A DNA stretch of 64,000 nt from NCBI GenBank assembly GCA_963756455.1, contig CAVWNC010000004.1, positions 2,976,001 through 3,040,000 of the forward strand, read 5' to 3'. The translations under genes and the position numbers were made by a program. Below, piece after piece: positions 15,073-23,428 of this stretch. The stretch is from DASQPA01 sp963756455 (GTDB lineage Bacteria; Acidobacteriota; Thermoanaerobaculia; Multivoradales; UBA5704). The notes below the pieces were generated by a model. The model had not been told where the DNA came from. It was given only the letters and a program-made list of their open reading frames with translations, and did no database searches. Positions within the stretch are counted from its first letter, which is position 1. Every line of letters starts with the position of its first letter.

Positions 15073-17382
15073 ATGCCGACCTCGCCTCATGACCAGCCCG
15101 CAAGCTCTTCAGCCGCCTTGACCGAGCGCGAACGGCTGGCGGGATTGAGCTCCGACATCGGCACGGCCCTGGTGCGGGGCCATGATCTGCAGCTCGCTCT
15201 CCATCGCTGCTGCGAGGCGATCGTCGACAATCTGGGCGCGGCGTTCGCGCGTATCTGGACGCTTCAGGAGGGATCCGACGTCCTGATCCTGGAGGCGAGC
15301 GCCGGGATGTATACCCACCTGGACGGCGCGCACAGCCGGATTCGGGTCGGCGAGTGGAAGATCGGGCGCATCGCGACGGAGCGCAAAGCCCATCTGACCA
15401 ATGCGGTGATCGGCGATCCCCGGGTGAGCGATCAGGCATGGGCGAAGCGGGAGGGCATGGTGGCCTTCGCCGGCTATCCGCTCGTCGTCGAGGAACGCCT
15501 GGTCGGGGTCGTCGCCCTCTTCTCCCGCGAACCGCTCACGGAGACGATACTCAAGTCCCTGGCGGCGATCGCCGATGGGATCGCCCTGGGGATCGAACGG
15601 CACCGGGCGGTGGCGAAGCTCCGCGAGCAGACCGAGGTGGTCGAGACGATCCACCGGATCGGCCAGCTTTTGTCGGCGGAGCTCGATCAGCAGAAGCTCG
15701 TGCAGGCGGTGACCGATGCGGCGACCGAGCTCACCGGCGCCCAGTTCGGCTCGTTCTTCTATAACGTGATCGACAGCCAGGGCGCCTCGTACATGCTGTA
15801 CACCCTCTCCGGGGTGCCGCGGGAGGCCTTCGCGAACTTTCCCATGCCGCGGGCGACCGCGCTCTTCGGGCCGACCTTTCTGGGCGAGGCGACGATCCGC
15901 CTCGACGACGTCAAAAAAGATCCGCGCTATGGCAAAAGCGCGCCCTACCAGGGCATGCCGCCCGGACATCTCCCGGTCACGAGCTATCTGGCGGTCGCCG
16001 TCGTCTCCCGCTCGGGTGAGGTGATCGGCGGGCTCTTCTTCGGCCATTCGCAGCCCGGCGTCTTCACCGAGCGGCACGAGCGGATCGTCGAGGGCCTGGC
16101 GGCACAAACCGCCATCGCCATGGACAATGCGCGCCTCTTCAGCGATGCCCAGAAGGGGCTCAAGGAGCGCGAAACCCTCTTGCAGCGAGAGCAGCAGGCG
16201 CGCCAGGAGGCCGAGACGGCGAGCCGGGCCAAGGACGAGTTCCTGGGCCTCCTCTCGCACGAGCTCCGCACCCCGTTGAACGCCATCCTCGGCTGGACCC
16301 GGCTTTTGAGCACCGGCAATCTCGGCGCCGAAGCCTTCGCGCGCGCCATCGAGACGATCGATCGCAACGCCACGCTCCAGGCGCGGCTCATCGAGGACAT
16401 GCTGGACGTCTCCCGGATCATTTCCGGCAAGCTCCGCCTGGACGCCCAGCCGGTCGACCTGACGACGGTGATCAACGCGGCGGTCGACACCTCGCGGCCG
16501 GCCGCGGACGCCAAGGAGATCCGCATTCAAATCGTCCTCGATTTCGGAGCGGGCTCGGTTCTGGGCGATCCCATCCGGTTGCAACAGGTGGTGTGGAACC
16601 TGCTGTCGAATGCGATCAAGTTCACCCCCAAAAAGGGCCGCGTGCAGGTGTTGCTCGAACGGGTCCACTCGCATTTGGAAATCACCGTGAGCGACACCGG
16701 ACCCGGGATCGACGCGGAGTTCCTGCCGTTCGTCTTCGACCGTTTCCGCCAGGCCGACAGCACGAGCAGCAAGCGGTTCGGCGGCCTGGGCCTGGGGCTC
16801 GCGATCGTCCGGCACATCGTGGAGCTCCATGGCGGGACGGTCGAGGCCGCCAACCGCGGGGACGGGCAGGGCGCCCTCTTCACGGTCAAGCTGCCCTTGA
16901 TGGCCGTGCGGCCGACGCCGGTTCCGGTGACCGACGAGCCGCGGAGGCACCCGGGCGGCCACAGCGTTCTGCCCTTCGATTGTCCCCCGGCGCTCGACGG
17001 CATCCGCGTCCTCGCGGTCGACGACGAGCCGGATGCCCGCCAGCTGCTCAAGGCCGTGCTGGAGCAGTGCGGGGCGGAGGTCCGCACCTGCGGCTCGGCC
17101 TCCGAGGCGCTCGCGGTCCTGGCGCAATGGCGACCGGACCTCCTGGTCTCCGATATCGGGATGCCGGGAGAGGACGGCTATGCCCTGATCCGCAAGGTGA
17201 GGGCGCTGGAGACCGCCGGCACCGACCGCCTTCCGGCCGTGGCGCTCACCGCCTACGCCCGGATGGAGGACCGCCTCCAGGCTCTCTCGGCGGGGTACAA
17301 CATGCACGTCCCCAAACCCGTCGAGCCCGCCGAGCTCGCGGTGGTCGTCGCCAGCATGATCGCGCAGAACCGCAAGCGCTGA
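15073..17382 (+). CDS. Hybrid histidine kinase, GAF-GAF-HisKA-HATPase-REC
   Basis: A soluble hybrid kinase of about 769 residues. Two GAF-type sensor domains occupy residues 30-180 and 205-370. The HisKA box is FLGLLSHELRTPLNAILGW. The HATPase has N-box VVWNLLSNAIKFTP, G1 DTGPGID, F-box DRFRQ and G2 GLGLGLAIV. The C-terminal receiver has AVDDEPDARQLL, acceptor in LLVSDIGMPGEDGY and Lys in HVPKPV. No TM segments are visible, so the signal is cytosolic. ATG 15073 is preferred; the frame extends to a GTG at 14986 but that stretch does not look coding. It is monocistronic between the Rhs remnant and ftsK. Confidence 0.92.
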   Translation: MPTSPHDQPASSSAALTERERLAGLSSDIGTALVRGHDLQLALHRCCEAIVDNLGAAFARIWTLQEGSDVLILEASAGMYTHLDGAHSRIRVGEWKIGRIATERKAHLTNAVIGDPRVSDQAWAKREGMVAFAGYPLVVEERLVGVVALFSREPLTETILKSLAAIADGIALGIERHRAVAKLREQTEVVETIHRIGQLLSAELDQQKLVQAVTDAATELTGAQFGSFFYNVIDSQGASYMLYTLSGVPREAFANFPMPRATALFGPTFLGEATIRLDDVKKDPRYGKSAPYQGMPPGHLPVTSYLAVAVVSRSGEVIGGLFFGHSQPGVFTERHERIVEGLAAQTAIAMDNARLFSDAQKGLKERETLLQREQQARQEAETASRAKDEFLGLLSHELRTPLNAILGWTRLLSTGNLGAEAFARAIETIDRNATLQARLIEDMLDVSRIISGKLRLDAQPVDLTTVINAAVDTSRPAADAKEIRIQIVLDFGAGSVLGDPIRLQQVVWNLLSNAIKFTPKKGRVQVLLERVHSHLEITVSDTGPGIDAEFLPFVFDRFRQADSTSSKRFGGLGLGLAIVRHIVELHGGTVEAANRGDGQGALFTVKLPLMAVRPTPVPVTDEPRRHPGGHSVLPFDCPPALDGIRVLAVDDEPDARQLLKAVLEQCGAEVRTCGSASEALAVLAQWRPDLLVSDIGMPGEDGYALIRKVRALETAGTDRLPAVALTAYARMEDRLQALSAGYNMHVPKPVEPAELAVVVASMIAQNRKR

Positions 17383-17511
17383 TCCCCTTCCACGCCTCAC
17401 TATGCTAGACTTCATGGCTACTTAGGGCCTAAAACCTCATCCAGAACCTCAAGCCTATCCCGTGACCCCGCAAGCCCCGACCCCACCGGCAGCCGAGGAA
17501 GAGAGCAGGCC

Positions 17512-20190
17512 GTGGCCCTAGCTGTCACCAAAACTCAGAAGCGGCCGGAGAAGCCGACCCTCACGCCGGAGAAGACGAGCGAGCTCGCCGGCTTCTTCCT
17601 GCTCGCCATGGCGCTCCTCCTGGGGTGCGCGATGGCGACCTACCACCCGCTCGACCCCAGCGTCTTCCACAAGGCGGCGACTGCGGGGGTGCGGCCGAAA
17701 AATCTCATCGGCCCCCTGGGAGCGCAGGCATCCGCCTTCGGATTCCAGTTCCTCGGCATCTCCTGTCTTCTCGTCCCCCTCTTCCTCCTCGTGGCGGCCG
17801 TCCGGCGGCTGCGGCGGCGGGTCCCCCAACGGGTTCTCGGGCGCGGCTTCGGGATGGTGCTCATCCTCGCCTCGCTCCCCGGCCTCTTCCAGCTCACCAC
17901 CGGCCGCTTCGCCTGGCACGAGGGCTCGATCGACGGCGGCGGCGCCTTCGGCAAGATCCTCGCCGAGGCGCTCGAGCCGCGCCTCCATTTCACCGGCACC
18001 CTCCTGGTCCTCTCCGCGGCGGTGGCGATCGGCGGCACCCTCGCCGTCCAGTCGACCCTGGGCGATCTCCTCGCCGCCTGGAAATTCAGCCTGGCGCGGC
18101 TCTTCCAGGATCTCGCCCTCTCCCGCGACCGCCGGCGCGAGCGGCGGGCCAAGGAGAAGGCGCGGCGGCGGGTCATCACCAAGCACCTGCAGCGGGTGGT
18201 CGAGGAAAAGCAGGAAAAGCAGAAGGCCGCCGACTTGAGCGCCAGGCGCGCCGGAGAGAAGCCGGCAGCGGCCGCAGTGAAACCTCCCATGGTCTCCAAG
18301 GGGGCGCCGAAGACTCCCCCGCCCCCGCCGGCGGCTCCCACCGTCCCGGACCTGCCCCAGGCGGACCGCCTGGACCTGCCGCTCAAGCGCCGCGGCGGCG
18401 AGGATTGGGGGGAGACCGGCTTCAGCGTCCGCCCCTTGCGCACGGCCGCCTCGGCCGGGACGGGTCCCCGTTCCCTCGGAGACGACTTCGATCTCGACGA
18501 GCCGCTGCCGGAGCGGGAGGAGATGGAGGATCTCGAATTCCCCGCCCCCTACAGCCCGCCGCCGCCGGCCGTCGTCCGCGCGCCGATCGCCGCCGCCCGG
18601 GTCGTCGAGCGCAACGCCGAGCGGCCTTCGGCGCGACCCATGCCGCCCCTGCGCCCGGCGCCCCCGCCGCAGGCGGCTCTCCCCATGGAGCTGACGCCCA
18701 CCGGGGGCCTGCCGCCGGTCAACCTCCTGCAGATGGGGGACGACCCGAACATGATCGACAACGCCGAGCTGCTGCGGATGAGCGAGCTGATCAAGAACCG
18801 CTGCGGCGAGTTCGGCGTCGAGGGGACGATCGAGGGCGCGAGCCCGGGGCCGGTCATCACCGTCTATGAGTTCCAGCCCGCCCCCGGGGTCAAGGTGAGC
18901 CAGATCGTCAACCTCCAGGACGACTTGGCCCTCGCCCTCCGCGCCGAGTCGGTCCGCATCGACCGCATGCCCGGCCGTTCCACCCTGGGGATCGAGGTTC
19001 CCAACCGCGAGCGCTGCACGATCCGCCTGGGGAATCTCCTCGCCGACGAGCGCTTCCGGAAGGCGCCCTCGCCGCTGACCCTCGCGATCGGCACCAACAT
19101 CCACGGCGAGCCCTACTACTGCGACCTGGCGACCATGCCCCATCTCCTGGTCGCCGGCGCCACCGGCGCCGGCAAGAGCGTCGGGCTTCAGGGGATGATC
19201 ACCTCCATCCTCTATAAAGCCACCCGCGAGGAGGTGCAGTTCATCTTCATCGACCCCAAGCGGATCGAGCTCGGGGTCTACGCCGACATCCCGCACTTGA
19301 AGGCCGAAGTGGTGGTCGACCCCAAGAAGGCGGCGAACGCGCTGCGCTGGGCGGTGGCGGAGATGGAGCGCCGCTATCGGCTCCTCGCCGAGGTGCACGT
19401 ACGATCGATCGCCTACTACAACCGGGCGATCCAGGACCCCCAGGTGCAGGAGCGGCTGTCGCTCTCCGACACCGAGGTCGAGGTCACGCCGTCGGACTTG
19501 AAGCCGATGCCCTACTACGTCGTGGTGATCGACGAGCTCGCCGACCTGATGATGGTCGCCTCGGCCGACGTCGAGACCTCGATCGCCCGCCTCGCCCAGA
19601 TGGCGCGCGCCGTGGGCATCCACCTGATCGTCGCCACCCAGCGCCCCTCGGTCGACGTCTTGACCGGCACGATCAAGGCGAACTTCCCCTGCCGCATCTC
19701 CTTCGCCACCGCGAGCCGCCACGATTCGCGGACCATCCTCGACCAGGTGGGCTCGGAAAAGCTCCTGGGCAAAGGCGACATGCTGATGATGCCGCCGGGA
19801 AGCTCCCGCGTCATGCGCCTCCACGGCGCCTACGTCTCGGAGCAGGAGACGGCGGCCCTCATCCGCTGGCTGAAAAAACAGGGCAAGCCCCAGCTCGACC
19901 CCGACGTCCTAAGGGACGAGAGCCCCGAGACCGCCAGCAGCACGGGCGACGAGGGGGATGACGACCTCTACGACGAGGCCGCCCGGTTGGTCGTCACCGA
20001 GCGCCAGGCCTCGGCGAGCTTCCTCCAGCGCCGCATGCGCATCGGCTTCTCCCGCGCCGGCCGCCTGATCGACATGATGGAGCGCGACGGTCTCCTCGGC
20101 CCCTCCCAGGGCAGCAAGGCGCGCGAGGTGCTCGTAAGGCCGGACTATTTCGAGGAGATCGACGGAGCGCGGGGGATGGACGAGGAGTAG
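17512..20190 (+). CDS. ftsK: DNA translocase FtsK/SpoIIIE
   Basis: A septal DNA pump that clears chromosome termini during division. The 892-residue protein has four N-terminal TM segments (about residues 26-44, 75-96, 112-125 and 160-178), then a charged, Pro-rich linker to about residue 400. In the motor domain Walker A GATGAGKSVGL lies near residue 548, and VVIDELADLMM is Walker B-like; IDPKRIEL and VATQRPSVDV are further FtsK blocks. The C-terminal gamma winged-helix (LYDEAARLVV, then SASFLQRRMRIGFSRAGRLID) reads orientation sequences. Start is GTG 17512. Family length is usual for proteins with a short linker. Essential-type housekeeping gene; no operon partner follows. Confidence 0.96.
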   Translation: MALAVTKTQKRPEKPTLTPEKTSELAGFFLLAMALLLGCAMATYHPLDPSVFHKAATAGVRPKNLIGPLGAQASAFGFQFLGISCLLVPLFLLVAAVRRLRRRVPQRVLGRGFGMVLILASLPGLFQLTTGRFAWHEGSIDGGGAFGKILAEALEPRLHFTGTLLVLSAAVAIGGTLAVQSTLGDLLAAWKFSLARLFQDLALSRDRRRERRAKEKARRRVITKHLQRVVEEKQEKQKAADLSARRAGEKPAAAAVKPPMVSKGAPKTPPPPPAAPTVPDLPQADRLDLPLKRRGGEDWGETGFSVRPLRTAASAGTGPRSLGDDFDLDEPLPEREEMEDLEFPAPYSPPPPAVVRAPIAAARVVERNAERPSARPMPPLRPAPPPQAALPMELTPTGGLPPVNLLQMGDDPNMIDNAELLRMSELIKNRCGEFGVEGTIEGASPGPVITVYEFQPAPGVKVSQIVNLQDDLALALRAESVRIDRMPGRSTLGIEVPNRERCTIRLGNLLADERFRKAPSPLTLAIGTNIHGEPYYCDLATMPHLLVAGATGAGKSVGLQGMITSILYKATREEVQFIFIDPKRIELGVYADIPHLKAEVVVDPKKAANALRWAVAEMERRYRLLAEVHVRSIAYYNRAIQDPQVQERLSLSDTEVEVTPSDLKPMPYYVVVIDELADLMMVASADVETSIARLAQMARAVGIHLIVATQRPSVDVLTGTIKANFPCRISFATASRHDSRTILDQVGSEKLLGKGDMLMMPPGSSRVMRLHGAYVSEQETAALIRWLKKQGKPQLDPDVLRDESPETASSTGDEGDDDLYDEAARLVVTERQASASFLQRRMRIGFSRAGRLIDMMERDGLLGPSQGSKAREVLVRPDYFEEIDGARGMDEE

Positions 20191-20251
20191 GGAGCGCCCA
20201 CCTCCTCACGAAGAAGCTTAGATAGCCGCGAATGCCTATTCCTGCACTATC

Positions 20252-20288
20252 TTGACAACTTGACCCCAGGCCGGTGAAGCGCTACTCT
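20252..20288 (+). promoter_or_regulatory. Possible sigma-70 promoter upstream of the TonB-dependent receptor
   Basis: Two overlapping -35 candidates (TTGACA at 20252 and TTGACC at 20260) precede TACTCT at 20283. TTGACC with a 17-base spacer is the best pairing. It lies about 50 bases before the receptor ATG in a 150-base gap whose composition is less GC-rich than the genes. The call rests on consensus matching alone. Confidence 0.35.
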
Positions 20289-20340
20289 CTCTACTAAACC
20301 TTCAGGAAAGGCAAAGTAGGGGTAGGGGGGTGCCTCGCGC

Positions 20341-22386
20341 ATGGCAAAGGGGCCCGTGGGCTCACCGGCCGGCCGGTTGCCGTGGTTTCCAAGCGGTCTC
20401 GTTCTGGCCTGCGCGCTGCTGGCCTCCGTCGCCGTAGCGACGGAGGGGCCCGCGGAGAAGGATGCGCGCGATTATGCCGACATGAGCCTCGAAGAGCTCA
20501 TGAAGGTGCCGGTCACCTCGGTTTCTAAAAAAGCGACGTCCTTGGATCAATCCCCCGCCGCCGTGGCGGTCGTCACGTCGGAGGATCTCCGCCGGCTGGG
20601 CATCACGACGATTCCCGAAGCGCTCCGCACGGTGACCGGGATGGACGTGGCGCGGGTCACCGCCAATGAGTGGGCGGTCAGCTCGCGCGGCTTCAACAGC
20701 GAGTTCGCCAATTCCCTCCTCGTCCTGATCGACGGTCGCACGGTCTATACACCGGCGAGCGCGGGCGTCTTCTGGAACGGGCAGGACGTGGTGATCGAGG
20801 ATTTGGACCGCATCGAGGTCATCCGCGGTCCGGGTGCGACGCTCTGGGGCGCGAATGCCGTCAACGGCGTCGTCAACGTCACCAGCAAGAGCGCCAAGGA
20901 TACCCAAGGCACTCTCGTTTCCACCTCGTATGGAACGGAAGACGAGCCCGCGGTCACGGTCCGCTACGGCGGCGAGGTCGCTTCGGATCTCTACTATCGC
21001 GCCTACGTGAAATATTTCAACCGCGACGGCCTCGTCGATTCGACCGGCCAGACCACGGCGGACGACTGGCATGCCACCCACGAAGGCTTTCGCGCCGATT
21101 GGGAACCCGCGACGACGGACAAGGTCACGCTCCAGGGCGACGCCTATCGCGGCGAAGCCGAAAGGAACGTGGACGTCCTCACCCTCAACCCTTTGACGAT
21201 CCAATCCGTCGGCGAGGTCGAGCAGAACAGTGGGAGCGATGTGCTCGCCCGCTTCACCCGCACGTTCTCGGCGGCGTCCGCGCTGACGTTCCAGGCCTAT
21301 TACGATCGCGTCAAGCAGGGCGACGGGTTCGGCTCGGAATATCGCAATACCGCCGACGTCGACGTGCAGTACCGCTTCGCGCTCGGCACGCGCCAGGACG
21401 TCGTCTGGGGCACCGGCTATCGCTACTCGGAGGTCAAGAACACGCCGAGCGTCGATCTCATCTGGACTCCGGAAACTCACCAGGTCCGGCTCTTCAACCT
21501 GTTCGCGCAGGACGAGATCACGCTGGTGCCGGACCGCTGGCACTTAACCTTCGGCTCCAAGCTCGAGCACAACAACCTGAGCGGGTGGGAGCTCGAACCT
21601 GGCGGCCGGCTGCTGTGGACGCCGACGGAGCACCAAACCTGGTGGGCCGCCATCTCACGCGCCACGCGAACCCCTTCGATCTTCGAGCAGAGCAGCCGCT
21701 TGAATGTCACGGCGTTTCAGCCCTCGCCCGGGAGCCCGCCCGTCCTCGTCTCGTTCTTCGGCAACCCGAACCTCGAGGCCGAGAAGTTGGTCGCAGATGA
21801 GCTCGGCTACCGCATCGCGCTCAACCCCAAGCTTTCCTTCGACCTGGCAAGCTTTTACAACACCTACCATGATTTGAGCGCGGTGACGCCCGAGGCCCCG
21901 TACTTCGAGATCAGCCCGGCCCCGCCGCATCTGCTGATCCCCTCGATCTACCAGAACGCGCTCTTCGCGGAAACCTACGGCGCCGAGCTGTCGGTGAACT
22001 GGCAAGCGACCTCGACGTGGCGACTGATGGGTGGTTACACCTGGCTGCACATGCACGTGCGCCCCGACCCCTCCCTGGAAGGACAGAGCCCCCGGCAACA
22101 GGCCCAGGTGCGCTCGTATCTCGATCTCACCTCCCATTGGGAGCTCAACGGAGCGGCCTATTACGTGGAGCGAGTCACTCCACCGGTCGGAGCGGGCAGC
22201 GTCGTGATTCCCTCCTACCTGAGGCTCGACGTCGGCGCCGTCTGGCGGCCGACCGGAACGCTCGAGATCGGCCTCTGGGGACAGAATCTGCTCGATCCCC
22301 GGCACCCCGAGTTCGCCAACCGCAACTCCCAGATCGTCACGGAGGTGCCGCGCAGCTATCTGCTCCGGGCGACCCTGCGGTTTTGA
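20341..22386 (+). CDS. TonB-dependent outer-membrane receptor
   Basis: A 681-residue outer-membrane transporter with a signal peptide (hydrophobic residues about 18-34). A short stretch SLEELMKVPVTSVSKKATSLD, split by the usual spacing, begins the plug as in many CirA/BtuB-like receptors of delta- and acidobacterial type. The plug has AVAVVTSEDLRRLG and RIEVIRGPGATLWGANAVNGVVNV. The rest alternates short beta strands and loops, and the chain ends in LLRATLRF with the terminal Phe needed for outer-membrane insertion. No siderophore or cobalamin gene is adjacent, so the substrate cannot be told. It converges on an alpha/beta hydrolase gene with seven bases between the stops. Confidence 0.93.
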   Translation: MAKGPVGSPAGRLPWFPSGLVLACALLASVAVATEGPAEKDARDYADMSLEELMKVPVTSVSKKATSLDQSPAAVAVVTSEDLRRLGITTIPEALRTVTGMDVARVTANEWAVSSRGFNSEFANSLLVLIDGRTVYTPASAGVFWNGQDVVIEDLDRIEVIRGPGATLWGANAVNGVVNVTSKSAKDTQGTLVSTSYGTEDEPAVTVRYGGEVASDLYYRAYVKYFNRDGLVDSTGQTTADDWHATHEGFRADWEPATTDKVTLQGDAYRGEAERNVDVLTLNPLTIQSVGEVEQNSGSDVLARFTRTFSAASALTFQAYYDRVKQGDGFGSEYRNTADVDVQYRFALGTRQDVVWGTGYRYSEVKNTPSVDLIWTPETHQVRLFNLFAQDEITLVPDRWHLTFGSKLEHNNLSGWELEPGGRLLWTPTEHQTWWAAISRATRTPSIFEQSSRLNVTAFQPSPGSPPVLVSFFGNPNLEAEKLVADELGYRIALNPKLSFDLASFYNTYHDLSAVTPEAPYFEISPAPPHLLIPSIYQNALFAETYGAELSVNWQATSTWRLMGGYTWLHMHVRPDPSLEGQSPRQQAQVRSYLDLTSHWELNGAAYYVERVTPPVGAGSVVIPSYLRLDVGAVWRPTGTLEIGLWGQNLLDPRHPEFANRNSQIVTEVPRSYLLRATLRF

Positions 22387-22393
22387 GCCTGCG

Positions 22394-23269
22394 TCAGGGC
22401 GCCACGAAGCGCCGGACGAAGGCGAGCGCCTTGTCGGCGACCTCCCGCCAGCCGCTGTCGATCGTCAGCGCGTGCCCGCGGTTGGGCATCTCGGCGATCT
22501 CGGTCACGCTCTTATTTTCCTGCTGCTGTTTAAACGACGCATTCGCGATCGCCCAGGGCACCGTGTTGTCCTTCTCGCCGGAGAGGAGGAGGAGCGGCCC
22601 GCGCTCGGGGTTCTCGGTATCGACTTTCGCCTCCGTCCACGGGTTCAGGTTGGCGGCCGCGGCCTGGAAGAGCGGCGCTCCCGAAGCCGGCACGGCATAG
22701 GTCTCGTAAAGCTCCTTGGCCTCCGTCTCACTCACGGCATTGGCGAAGCCGAAACGGAACTGCTCGAAGGTGAGCGGGATCGCACGGTTGCGGTTCGCCG
22801 GGTTGCCGAGGACCGGCCAGGCGGACTTGAGGGCCGAAAAAGGCAGCGGCAGGACGCCGCGGAAGGGGGCCGGATCGATGGCGACCGTGGCCGCGGAGAG
22901 GCCGCGCCCGGCGAGGATCTGCGCCAGGAGGCCGCCGAAGGAGTGGCCGATGACCGCCGGCTTCTTCGTCAGGCCGCGGGCGATCTGGGAGAAATGGTCT
23001 GCGACCTGGCCGACGGTTTTGTGCGCCATGACTTCCGGATGGGCGTTCGCCTCGGCGACGGTGTCGGGGTCGTCCGGCCAGCCGGGCGCGAGCGCCGCGT
23101 AGCCGGCCTCCTCGAACATTTTCATCCAGCGGTCCCAACTGCTCGGCAGGAGCCAGAGGCCATGGACGAAGACGACCGGCTGGTGCCCCGTCGCGTTCAC
23201 GCGCGCGACCTCCTGCGCTTCGTGCTCGGTGATCGTCGTGGCGGTCGGGGTCTTGGATGGCTCGGTCAT
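22394..23269 (-). CDS. Alpha/beta hydrolase
   Basis: A 291-residue soluble serine hydrolase. The oxyanion strand is VVFVHGLWLLPSSW; the nucleophile elbow is IGHSFGGLLAQ; the acid is in LLLSGEKDNTVP and the catalytic His in MPNRGHAL. A cap-like insertion runs from about residue 150 to 220. No signal peptide is seen. The family covers esterases, haloperoxidase-like and lipase-like enzymes; the substrate is not predictable here. ATG 23269 is followed by a Thr/Glu-rich segment before the conserved core. Single gene, with unrelated neighbours on both sides. Confidence 0.92.
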   Translation of the reverse strand: MTEPSKTPTATTITEHEAQEVARVNATGHQPVVFVHGLWLLPSSWDRWMKMFEEAGYAALAPGWPDDPDTVAEANAHPEVMAHKTVGQVADHFSQIARGLTKKPAVIGHSFGGLLAQILAGRGLSAATVAIDPAPFRGVLPLPFSALKSAWPVLGNPANRNRAIPLTFEQFRFGFANAVSETEAKELYETYAVPASGAPLFQAAAANLNPWTEAKVDTENPERGPLLLLSGEKDNTVPWAIANASFKQQQENKSVTEIAEMPNRGHALTIDSGWREVADKALAFVRRFVAP

Positions 23270-23428
23270 CGTCTTCCTCCAGCGCCGGATGGGTTACAAG
23301 CTCTGCTTGAAATTCAAAACCACGGCCATGCTATCAGGAGAAGCAGGCTTGAGCGGCGGATTTCTCACGCGGGAAGGAGGGAGCCCGGTAGAGAATGCCG
23401 GAGCGAGAGCGCCGGAGCGCCCGTCCGG

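Noticed and set aside
17395..17511. Regulatory RNA or riboswitch upstream of ftsK
   Set aside because: The sequence has no recognisable aptamer pattern or paired structure.
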